Shown here piece after piece: positions 34,533-44,609 of a stretch of DNA of 64,000 bases; the first letter of the stretch is position 1; every line of letters starts with the position of its first letter. The translations under genes were made by a program, and so were the position numbers. Source of the stretch: Taiwanofungus camphoratus (taxonomy: Eukaryota > Basidiomycota > Agaricomycetes > Polyporales > Taiwanofungaceae); assembly GCA_003999685.1 (NCBI GenBank), contig CP021224.1, forward strand, positions 2,356,001 to 2,420,000, given 5' to 3'. The notes beneath the pieces are model-generated. The model was not told where the DNA came from. It did not search any database and saw only the letters and a list, made by a program, of their open reading frames with translations.

Positions 34533-36658
34533 CTATTCAGCCGTGTCGCTGCCCTTCTTTGAGAATTGGCCCCGCAGCACTTCTTTCTTCACTTCGCTGG
34601 CCCACTTGAAGAAATTACAGCGGAATTCATGATTGACTTCCTCACGTAAACGTTCTCCCTTGCCTTTGTCATACCCAGGACCAACGGGCCTAAAGAGTGA
34701 GAAAACCGTAATTAATGGAGGAGATGGCAGGCCAGCTTAGAACACGAACATACCTCGAACAGATGTAGAAAGTCTTGCCTTTATTCGGCCCCTGTTTGTT
34801 CACGGTATACAACTTTGTAGGCTCGCCGTGCACTGTACATTTTGGGGGCTGTACCGGTGCAAACAGGCTGGACCATGCACCTTTGCTGTGGTTTTGTGAA
34901 GACTGGGCTGAAGATGGACGGAGTTGATCCGAGTCATCATCTGTCTGGGCGGAAAGTTCGCAAGCGAGACGATAGTCAGCGTCTAAATGACCGACATGAC
35001 GATCGGTCTGTGATAAATTGGAATCGGATGTCACAGCTGTACTGCTGGGTGTAGAATCATCGTCGACCAGCTCGATGACTTCCCTTGATTCGGACTGTTC
35101 GGTGGAAGGCTTGTCGAAGAAACTCGCTATCGAGGCCTGCCTCCTCTCTGTCTTCTTTCTCTTATTTGAGTTAGAGCCCGACGCTTTCTCTGAAGATTTC
35201 CGTTTTGCGGTAGATAGGGCGGGGCGCGGCTTCACCGCATTTGAAGATGATTTTGAGCAAGTCCGTGTCTCAAATGAGCGTTCATTCGTAGATGATGCTG
35301 GCAATGCCGTAGACCCGGGAAGTACTGAAGAACTTGACCTTAAAGATCCTGGTTTAGGCTGATGGTGACAGCTATCCCGCTTGCCAAAGAAAGCGGATAA
35401 CACCGTCTGTTTCCCGGAAAATTCCTCCCAAAATGTGGCGGCTATGCGAGGAGGCTGAGAAATATTGACCTGCTTCATAGCATCACGAAGTCGGAGAGTG
35501 ACGCCGGACTCAAGGACCAACTCGTCATGCATGTCGATATATATGGGGCAGTGATCAGACCCCTTCAGTGACTGTTGTATATCTCCATGTTTCACCCAAG
35601 GAAGCAACCCCTGGGTGATGAGAATATAATCAATGCGTGCGCCGTAGTTAGTCTCGCGGGCCGATATTTTTGTATTCCAACCTGACATAGTTTAAGCAGA
35701 GCGCAGGCTCGGAGATCTGTTGTACATCTTACATGTATAGAGACCTTTCCGTTCAGGCCAGAACATCCGTATAGCGTCAATCATAGGCCCATTGGGGTTC
35801 AGCCAATTCCGGAACCATGCGCGAGCGGGATGATCCCAGAACGTCGCTGCATTACTTGGCAGATGCCCATCACAATGATCCAAGGGTGTAGCAGAAACGT
35901 TGATGTCACCCACCACCATGACTTCACGATGTTCCTCTTCTATGAGCTTCCGGACGCGTTCTTGAAGCATCAGATGAAAATTCATCTTGAACGGTAACCG
36001 CGTATCGGATGTCTCAGCGGGACAATATACGTTTATCAGAACAAAGAGCCCAAAGTCCAGCACCAGTGCACGCCCCTCAGAGTCAAGCATGTCGAAATTA
36101 GCGGGCACCTCGTCCTGCTCATCAGCAAACAGGTCGATATGGTGCGCGGACGGATAAGTATGTGACACCCGTTCCTCTTCAGATAGTGGCGGCTTCGGTT
36201 GAAGCTTTCCTGACAGGCCTTCTTCAGCCTTCAGAGCAGTGACTTTACGAGAGTCGGTGTAGACAGCCACTCCACTGTAGCCTCCTTTGACAAATGGGAA
36301 GGAGAAGAAGGAATGGTAAGGGCCTGGAAGAGCCGTGTCGCGTTGCAGTTGTGAGCGAGAGGTCTTCATCTCTGAGCATGACTCAAATGTCAACTTGAGG
36401 TGTTTCGTAAGAACCCATGGGATCTCACCTTGAAAGCAGACGACATCTGCTTGTAGTGCGTCAAGTATAGCCTCACATGATTTGTACGTGTTCCAGCTGC
36501 TCAGAACAATCATGTATTGCACAATGACTGAGAAATTGAATACTCACGGATGATACTGTGGTAAGGTACGAATACCATTCTGGATTCTGTCAATAAGAGA
36601 GCTGAGCATGCAGGTTCAATGACATTCAACTCACGATGTTCCATGACAAGATGCGCAT
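34533..36658 (-). CDS. APN2: Class II AP endonuclease Apn2
   Basis: Apn2 cuts DNA at abasic sites and trims blocked 3' ends in base-excision repair. The start at 36658 gives MRILSWNI, then the small exon NGIRTLPQYHP and WNTYKSCEAILDALQADVV. The endonuclease/exonuclease/phosphatase fold shows VMVVGDINVSATPLDHCD (catalytic Asp and Asn), GARIDYILIT and KGSDHCPIYID (catalytic Asp-His). After about residue 370 the protein is basic and disordered. It holds a PCNA-binding box, QASIASFF, and the C-terminal GRF-type zinc finger CTVHGEPTKLYTVNKQGPNK...FYICSR. This domain set is the normal fungal Apn2. About 630 residues. It converges with the kinesin gene, with 136 bp between the stops. Confidence 0.95.
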
Positions 36659-36837
36659 GGTACGGAGGAAAATGTTGATTTATCCTCCTCAATTCCTTCC
36701 GCTGAATTTGATGTTTCAATTACAGGAGGCTGTCATCTTCGTGAGGTGAAGACTAAGTACACGGCCAGAACTCTGCGGCATGGAAACGGGGCCTCAGAGC
36801 GAGGTCCCCGTAACGGCCCATAGCCGTCATGATTACT

Positions 36838-36859
36838 ACCCTTTTCGTCCTATGATTTT
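36838..36859 (+). repeat. 22-bp repeat, copy A
   Basis: The unit begins ACCCTTTTCGTCC and ends TATGATTTT. An identical unit lies at 38258-38279 in the same direction, and both are followed by (A/C)CGGTA. Confidence 0.85.
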
Positions 36860-38257
36860 ACGGTAATTTTGTAAATCCCTTATGTAGTGCTTGAAATTAT
36901 GGTTGATGTAACATGTAAACAGGCCGGTTACTTCCCGTATGCAGCCCCGTTTCGGGGCAGGCAGGCAGGCCCGAAACCAGCATCTGGTTGGCATACCGTT
37001 ATGGCACTGCAGCGTCCCGGAAATCGACCGAGGGTCGAGGCAGCTACAACATTATTTACTACCAATATACCGGCACTGGTGCTCTTTCTCGTGACATTAC
37101 AGGCTTTTTCCAGGGTCATTGCAGCATTGGAAGCACAACAGTAGCATCCAGTAGATGAAATTAACATATAATGGCATGAAACAACAGACAGTAATTATTA
37201 TACAGGAATGATGTTCGACATGCTGCCACTGGCAGTGGATGAGCTCAGCCGTGAAGATAGGGATTGACCACCTGAAATGGTCTTAAATTGCGACCTGCCA
37301 ACCCACTGTCAACGCCTGGCTCTCTGCATCATTCAGAATAGTGTTCTGGAAAATTTCAGTAAAGAACCTAAATAATGGTGTGTCAGTTGAATGCCATCGA
37401 AGCAGAGACTGGACATACATTTTGAGATAATCTTCCTCCCGTGTTAGTCCATGAGCGTGACCATCCTTGTGAACTGCGTTGAGTAGTAAGTAAGTCAAAA
37501 CACTAGTACTGGATGAAGCTTCAAAGGATGTTCAAGAGAGATTAGAAGGAATGGATAGCATCAACCTGCCAGAGGTCAGAGCAAGAGATTATGCTTGGGA
37601 TGTATGGACTGAATTGCGACAGAATTCCAGACATCGCTGTTGCGCTGTTACGGTGAACTTGAATCGAACAAGTGCTTGTATTTGTGCATGTTTAGTGGCT
37701 GCTCACCAGTAACGGAAAGACTGAAGTTCACGACAAGACTTTTGATTTTATTACTACTGTACAAATTGGAAAATAAATTCATGCCATGGAGATCACATTT
37801 GTTTCTGCTCACTCTGACTTCCCCACTGGCAAATGGCCTGTACTATCAACAAATATAACAAAAGCCGTTACTGCCTACTTTATTATGAGATTATTACAAT
37901 TTATGTTGTGCCACGGTGCAACGAATGGTGCTAGCTTTTCCGTTACAATGAGCTGCAGATCTCATGATGTAACCCCCGGGCTGAAGCGGGCAGCAGTGAG
38001 GGCTGATTGGGGGCCATACAAGCACTGCTTCGGTATTGCACGCTCAGCATGTGATGAATGCCGTGGCTGCAGCAGCCATGCCAGGCTGAAGTATCTGGGC
38101 GCATTTGCCTTCTCACGGCCTGGAATCGACCCGTTCAACGCCCCGAAACCACACTGGAGATACGGGGCCGTTCCGATGACTCTGACCTGGCCCGATACCG
38201 GAGTGTGTCCAAATTACAGACACGGGCCCGATTCACGCCACCATTTTGACCGTTCCC

Positions 38258-38279
38258 ACCCTTTTCGTCCTATGATTTT
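38258..38279 (+). repeat. 22-bp repeat, copy B
   Basis: Identical to 36838-36859. It is followed by CCGGTACCAACCCGTTTTGG and lies about 150 bp before the Bud20-like start. Confidence 0.85.
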
Positions 38280-38426
38280 CCGGTACCAACCCGTTTTGGC
38301 CGTGTAGCAATTAGCCTCTTAGCCGCCCGATCGAACATGATTATGTCACAATCCCCTTTTTGGGTCTGCACCTGAAAGCTTTGACGACTCTCCAGTTTCC
38401 AATACCGAGATATCCTCAGTATTGTC

Positions 38427-38973
38427 ATGGGCCGTCTGCGTCGTTCTCGCACCCACCATGCCAACAGAGATGTTCACAGGGCCGCGCGCACCAGAGTCAG
38501 TATACTCATCGGCCTTGGCCAGGTCCAGATAACTCACTTCCTTTCCAGGTCCGTACTAGAGACATAGATCAGATTCAACTCATCGATTTAGACCCAAAAG
38601 TTCGTTCCTTGGAGACTCACAGGATGCACAACTTAAATGAATAAACATTCAATAGATCAGAGCTTCCTTAGAAGCGCAGCCACTCGATGTCGAAAAGCCA
38701 GGGTTGGCCCAGCATTATTGCGTTGAATGTGCCAAGTCAGTGTCACCTCACATCATATGCATAATCCCCTCACTGTCGTTCAGGTACTACGAAACAGATG
38801 CAGCGCTGCGTTCACACTGGAAAAGCAAGGTGCATAAACGGCGGTGCAAAGCGTTGAAAGAGCCTGCTTATACAATAGAAGAATCGGAGCGCGCGGCAGG
38901 CTTGGGAAGGGAGGGAAAACGAACGATAGCGGCTTCACAGCCCGATCTGATACAGCAAGACGTTGTTATATGA
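38427..38973 (+). CDS. BUD20: Bud20/ZNF593-like C2H2 zinc-finger protein
   Basis: Bud20 is a shuttling factor bound to pre-60S ribosomal particles and helps their export. Four exons join: MGRLRRSRTHHANRDVHRAA...TR (38427-38495), VRTRDIDQIQLIDLDPK, then IRASLEAQPLDVEKPGLAQH, and finally YYETDAALRSHWKSKVHKRR to the stop at 38973. The single zinc finger is CVECAKYYETDAALRSHWKSKVH: C-x2-C-x12-H-x5-H, as in this family. The basic N-terminal head is also typical. The protein is about 120 residues. The donor after DPK (GTTCGT) is weak, but protein continuity supports it. Confidence 0.88.
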
Positions 38974-39404
38974 TGTGGGAGGGTATATGACGTTAGGTTG
39001 TTGGGTATGCATAATTTATTTGCGCTTATGACACCCTTGTATTATCTTTCATTCTACGGATAAGATGGTTTGAATTTGGCAGGATAATAACATGCGGCAC
39101 TTGAGAACAGCTTGGTTCTTATCATCATTTGCTCTTCGTGTGCATATCAACAAAGTTTGTACAACTATCTGGTCTAATTCCTCTTCCGAAGGTGAGTCAA
39201 CGTGTTCATTTACCTCAACAATGTCGTGGGACGTCCTCAAACAGACAAAAGATTGACATAAGACAGACCGATACTGGTATCAAACAACATACTACATGGT
39301 CAGTCTAGCTTCAGTGGCTTCTACGAGGACGTACGATTGCCATCAGAAGGTTAGATATTGCAATCAAATCAATAGCGACACGGTATTCATATTATCATCA
39401 TAGA
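38974..39404. other. Convergent 3' region
   Basis: About 430 bp between the Bud20-like stop and the stop of the minus-strand gene at 39405. It should hold both 3' untranslated regions. Nothing else recognised. Confidence 0.3.
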
Positions 39405-39854
39405 TCATATATCTCCGGCTTCCCATTCTTCCAGTAGCATGTTCATCTGGTTGGATAGCTCATCCCACGTCCAAAAGGGTCTTATGTTGTAACCTTGCGC
39501 ACGGAGCTTCCTCAATGCCGCGAAAACCCACCGCCTACATCCCCACTGTAGATCATTGGAGAAAACTTGCACCTGAGCGAAGAGGTCCTCTACCTTCGGC
39601 AGGGCATGTCTAGGAATCGTTCCAACCTTCAAGCTGCCTCGCCATCCGCCAGCGGTCGTGAAATGCAGATTCTCGTGCTTCTTGAAGCCATATTCTGCAG
39701 TGCTGCCGATGACATGGTAGATATTCCCCCTCGGCATTCCATCACTATCATCGAGGAGGACACATATCTCCCAATGAAGAGGCTGTGGTATGTGATTGTG
39801 GTTCTTGCCGCGGGTATATTGAGTAACGTAAACATCGACCTCGGGGCCAGACAT
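39405..39854 (-). CDS. 149-aa protein, diverged third member of the 148-aa family
   Basis: From the Met at 39854 the protein is 149 residues, matching the length of the pair at 24 and 30 kb. It shares the layout: VYVTQYTRG.....PLHWEICVLL, GNIYHVIGSTAEYGF, GWRGSLKVGTIPRHAL, then LQWGCRRWVFAALRKL in place of PNWNCQNWCHDALRAL. It is far more diverged than the other two, so it is an older paralogue. An open frame extends upstream to 40127, but those residues do not resemble the family and are Lys-rich, so I prefer the inner start. Function unknown. Confidence 0.75.
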   Translation of the reverse strand: MSGPEVDVYVTQYTRGKNHNHIPQPLHWEICVLLDDSDGMPRGNIYHVIGSTAEYGFKKHENLHFTTAGGWRGSLKVGTIPRHALPKVEDLFAQVQVFSNDLQWGCRRWVFAALRKLRAQGYNIRPFWTWDELSNQMNMLLEEWEAGDI

Positions 39855-40832
39855 GTTGACAGCAAATTCACCTTGAGGAGTGTAGACGTGAGTGTCATAA
39901 AATTGAATTTTGACTTTGGAACGTACCTGGATGGCAGTGGTGCAACTCCTTGCCCTCGTCCAGACAGCCCTGTTCACCTTAAAAATTATGACCGTTGTCA
40001 TGTCGTGCTTGAACCTCTGCGGTGGCCGTATATTATGAAGGTGCGAGGTGTCTTGTTCTTTGTTGAGTGGCCCTTTACCTTTGTGCTTTGACATGTGTTT
40101 CTTTCGTACCAAAGTCTGCAGATTCATTGATTTTGTATCATGAAGTGGCTTGCTCGGGCGTTGTTGCTTTATGTTCTTTCAATGTGGCCCTTTGTACCGC
40201 CGGCGATGTACGAAGCCACGATTTGGGTACCTGGTGCACTTGTTTATTGCCTCCATGCGCAGAAAAATTGCTAATACGATGACAACATTGTATCGAATTC
40301 TAGAGATCAGATTTCCGAACTCTTCCGACGTGATGGGTACCATTATGGACAAACTATCGCGAATTGTTTTTTTAGCATTTATATGATCACGTCTTTCATA
40401 CAGACATGCAGTACAATGTGACTGTAGTCTACTTCTGTCTGACCCTGCCTTCAAGCACTAGTATCCGCGAGTTTATGAAGTGAATATCAACACGCAGACC
40501 GAGGCTGAGTTCACTTGAAATACGAATGTGTGTTTATCACGTGCTGAGTCCTGACGGTCATTGGGGGACTGTTTGGGGACTGTGCTGTGTTTCTATTTTG
40601 GTCTTCAGTCGTAGTAGCATGTTCGTAGGACAACCCGCTCCATCTTTTTCTCCTCCTGGTCTCATTAGCCAGCTCGCTATCAGCCAGCAAAGGCTCCTGA
40701 AACACGACACCACATCATCGGCGTCTGCGGCCTCGTGGATAAAAAGTGCCTGTGAAGTCATCTACTTAAGGTTCAGGTTATCTTCCTCGAGCGCCATATT
40801 CTCGAGAAAATCACCCACAATCCCAATGTGAC
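39855..40832. other. Divergent intergenic region
   Basis: About 980 bp between the starts at 39854 and 40833. The frames at 40526-40831 (plus) and 40511-40705 (minus) have no domain. The region should hold both promoters. Confidence 0.35.
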
Positions 40833-43329
40833 ATGGCACCGAAGGTGGATATTGTACTCGTCTTCCGCTCTTCGTCGGGAAAGGTGCTCTCGAAACCTCA
40901 AGCCCGCGAGAATGCGCGTCAGGCTGGACGACAGTATACACAGCTATTGGATGTGTTAAGAAAGGGCGGTCTGCGCGCTGTAGGCAAGCGGGGAGAGAGC
41001 GACGGGCAACTGCTGGTGCTCGTATCGTGTCCGCGCGGTACGCTCGTGCGTTTGGCCCACAGAGAGCGGTGAGCTTCGACACCAGGTTATCCTTGGACTA
41101 TCTCAGACCGAAGGAGCTAGACACTCCGATTTCATCTGCGGCCTTCCAACTGCAAATCCAACAGCGGCGCTGGACCTGGATGCTGCGCCACTGTCTGCTG
41201 CAGATCATCTACGTCTTATACACACATATATCACCTCGACGATCTCGGATGGCGGTCTCGGGATCGCTCCAGGGTCGACCGGGTGGGATCGCGTAGAGTC
41301 CATAATGTTGCTGCATGATCATGCTTTTAATGACGCGTGGATACGTTCTTGGACCACGCGTGAATTAGGATTCGTCAAGTTCGACGATATCAGGAGACAA
41401 GTGAGTAGCGATCGCACGCTGTTATGTGACTAGACATTTACAAAATGTGCAGTTCGGTGAAGCCATTGCGCTCTACTTCTCCTTCCTTTCTTTCTACACA
41501 AAGTTTTTGATTGTGATATCTGCAATTGGTGTCTACTTTTACTTCTTCGGCGTACCATACTCACCTGCATATTCGTGCATCCTCTTACTCTGGTCTGTCA
41601 CGTTCGTCGAGTCGTGGCGCATCCAGCAACGCATTTTGTCTGTGCGATGGGGCACACGGGGCTCTTTTCGCGTTGAGAAGCGACGGGCGCAATACGTGCC
41701 CCTCCCGTGGTGGCAGAAAGACTTCAGGATGCTGGCTGGTTTGCCCGTGATTCTTCTCTTCGCCGTTGTTTTAGCCACGCTCTTGACGGTCGTTTTCGTG
41801 TTCGAAGCATTTGTGACAGAATTATACACTGGTCCGGGATACCGATTCATCGTACGTTCTTGCCGACTCCTCGACGCATCGCTTGCTCATTAAGCTTCAG
41901 TCGTTCACTCCTACTGTTGTTGTATCAGTCATCGTCCCTCGCTTCTTGAAAATCTACCACTCGTACGCGGTCTCATTCACGAACTGGGAGGACCACGGGC
42001 ATCAGTCGACACACGACGCATCGCTGACTATCAAATCGTTCTCGCTGTCGGCAATAGTTGCGTATCTTGGCTTGGCGCTCTCTGCATTCGTTTATGTCCC
42101 GTTCGGCGAAGAGGTCATGACATTCGTTCAAAACCTTCTGGAGCGGGACTCGAGCGTGAGCGCCTCATGTAGGAAGTGGGTGTATTCCCTCTACTCTATT
42201 TACTCCCCAAATAGCATCAAAAGGGCTCCTATAAATGCGAACGCAAGGGCTCGTAGAAAGAGCACAAACAGACGCATACCTCTCGTGGGCCAGGGCTTCT
42301 GGGAGATGGACGTAGCGAATGCACGAAACAAACTCAGCCCGACGCGTCTGCAAGACCAAATGTTCGCATCAACCGTGACGAACCAAGTCGTGGACACCTT
42401 CCTGGAGATTGGCCTACCTTATGTGCTGCGCGCCTTCGAGTCACTACGACGCGGAAAGGGCCTTAGGCTTGCTGCGAGCCCCGTGAGCGCCAGTAGTACG
42501 GGGAAGAAGAAGCGGGTGATGTTCGAGGACCAAGCAGGCCAGAGCGATCGGGTCTCGAGCGAAAACGAGCAGGAAGAGCGCGAATTCATGGAGGTGGTGA
42601 AACGGGAGGTCGCCCTGCCGGAATACACCCTATTCCAAGACTACAGCGAAATGATCACACAGTTTGGATACGTAGCGCTATGGTCTACTATCTGGCCATT
42701 GGCCTCTCGTGAGTCTTGGGACATACAAATAATGTCATATGTGCTACATTGATCACACGACCTTATCTATAGTGATGTCACTGTTGAATAATTGGTTTGA
42801 GCTGCGGTCTGACGCCTTCAAGATTGCGGTGCACACGCGGCGGCCGATCCCCTCGCGTACTGATACGATTGGACCTTGGCTTGACTCGTTGACGTTCATC
42901 TCCTGGGTTGCAGCGCTAACCAATTCTGCTCTTGTCTACCTCTTTCGTCCGAGCGATCATTGCAAGCCCGTCGGTACATCTCTGGAGAGGGAGCATTACC
43001 GCCTAGGCCAGCCAGACGCCTCGTCGCGTCAACTAGTGCTTACTGCATTGCTCATTGCGTTCGCGGCATCACACGGATATATCTTTGTGCGGGTGCTCGT
43101 GCAACATGTGCTTGAACGGTTGATGTGGCGGGGCAGCGCAGAGGAGGGCGAGGCGGAACACGTCGAGACAGTCGTCAAGGAGGAATACTTGAAGAGCCTC
43201 GGCGTGGCGGATGTGGTCAACTCTGATGTGGATGACAAAGCAGCTACTGGTGTAGATGATGACTCTGAGGCATTTTGGGCCTACGATGAAGGGTTGGATG
43301 AACTTTCGAGAGGAGCGAAAGACTCGTGA
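40833..43329 (+). CDS. TMEM16/anoctamin family membrane protein (Ist2-like)
   Basis: Members are lipid scramblases, ion channels or, like yeast Ist2, ER-plasma membrane tethers. Several exons: MAPKVDIVLVFRSSSGKVLS...LVRLAHRER, joined to HSDFICGLPTANPTAALDLD by an intron ending at GAGCTAG, then ...TTRELGFVKFDDIRRQ and FGEAIALYFSFLSFYTKFL. The anoctamin region follows with about eight hydrophobic helices, for example FYTKFLIVISAIGVYFYFF and LPVILLFAVVLATLLTVVFV. It includes SYAVSFTNWEDHGHQSTHDA, SLTIKSFSLSAIVAYLGLAL, and LFQDYSEMITQFGYVALWST before NNWFELRSDAFKI. The Glu/Asp-rich helices after the fifth segment would hold the calcium site. The C-terminus is short and acidic, without the long lipid-binding tail of yeast Ist2. 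About 740 residues. Confidence 0.9.
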
Positions 43330-44609
43330 GCTATGCTCGCTGGTAATAAAATATATCCTTCTCAATTCTGGGCATTGGTACTTGTCAACCAAGGGAGGTC
43401 ACCAATGACCTGCGAGCATCGTATTTACGTTCCTGACTCACGAACAATCGGGAATATCACTGTTTCCCGTTCATTTCAGCAATCTCAATCGTTTTCAAAC
43501 AGAAAGTACACTTGATGATGCCGAACGGCTTAGTGGGGAGCCGCGAAACCGCTCCCAAATAAGTAGCGATTGCCCGAGGACTTACGAATGAGCGGTTTCG
43601 CCTCGAATCACTCACCCTCACCCTTCCAGATCCTCTGCCAAGCAGCTGCCTGGGCACTACTATGCCTACTGGTAGAGTCGCGGCACTTAGGGTCTCGACG
43701 ACATTTTCGATATTTGTGAAAACCCTCAAAAAAGATAAGCTTTTGACCAGAAGCAATTGCTGAGTCAGGGTGTCGACTCCATACGTAGGCATAGTACATC
43801 ATATCTTTTTTTGGGAGAACGGTCTCTTATGTAATCTAGAGATTACTGGTCGGTAGGCAGGGCGCTGACTAATCACGTCTGGAAAATGTTCTCCCCACTG
43901 GAGCCTATTAATAGGAATTCCTCTCTCGGCTAAAACCGTTGGGGTATTACTTAAGCTTAGATCCCTATATGGAAAGATTGTCGGTCGATGGGCAAGAGAC
44001 CGGAACAGGCCGGATTTCATGAAATTCGGGACTGCCACGTGCTGTTCTCAATTTCTGTCTTGTTCCCAGTTGTCTGAAATCTGAAATCTGAATCCTAAGG
44101 CCCGAAGCTTGACATTCTTTTAACCTGCCGCTCTTTTCTGCTACTTTGAACAGTGTTTTGTCCCTACTTCCGAGGTCTCCGGAAATAACATAAATACGCT
44201 TTAATTTTCCATCCGACCCTGCAGTCTCCATACCTACCGGGTCGTTTCCTCCTACACGTGCTGATTTTTGACGATATCCAACGTCTTTACATTTCATAAA
44301 AGCTCTTTTGGAGCACGGTGGAACCACTTTAGTAATTCCTCGGACATATGAGTACATACCGCAATCATGTCTTTTCATCAATCCAGCGCTGACTTGTGTA
44401 CACCTCTTTTTTGCGTCGTGTATAGGCTTTGCTAGTGCTCAGTGCTGTCATTAACTTTCACGTATCTTGGTCACGCGAACGCTTTAACCTGTGAGTAATC
44501 ATCTGTCTTAAACTAATTAATCAATACCCAGTGTCCACTCACCCTTTCTGCACAGGATCTGAACGTTCCAAGTCTCACGGCACATTCCACGTCACAAAAG
44601 AACGACTCT
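43330..44609. other. Intergenic region, no recognised gene
   Basis: About 1.28 kb. A minus frame at 43965-44381 (138 codons) and another at 43457-43792 (111 codons) are the longest; neither matches a family or shows consistent splice partners. The last few hundred bases should be the promoter of the gene at 44610. Confidence 0.3.

Larger units (their letters stand above)
36659..38426. other. Repeat-like intergenic region with duplicated 22-bp motif
   Basis: This 1.77-kb region holds no recognised gene. It has GC-rich blocks with short palindromic units (CCCCGTTTCGGGGC near 36946; a GGCAGGCAGGCAGGC run near 36956) and a 22-bp motif repeated in direct orientation at 36838-36859 and 38258-38279. 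ACACGGCC near its left end (about 36758) recurs inverted near its right end (about 38305). The mosaic looks like one or more old elements, but I cannot assign a family. A minus frame at 37283-37498 (GHAHGLTREEDYLKMYVQSL) reads like a real protein fragment of unknown origin. Confidence 0.45.

Noticed and set aside
36838-38279. Possibility that the 22-bp direct repeats are the ends of an LTR element or a long target-site duplication
   Set aside because: No TG...CA ends, primer-binding site or coding domain was seen, and 22 bp is too long for a usual target duplication.
39855-40127. N-terminal extension of the third 148-aa family member
   Set aside because: The extra residues have no counterpart in the other two copies, and the Met at 39854 gives the family length.
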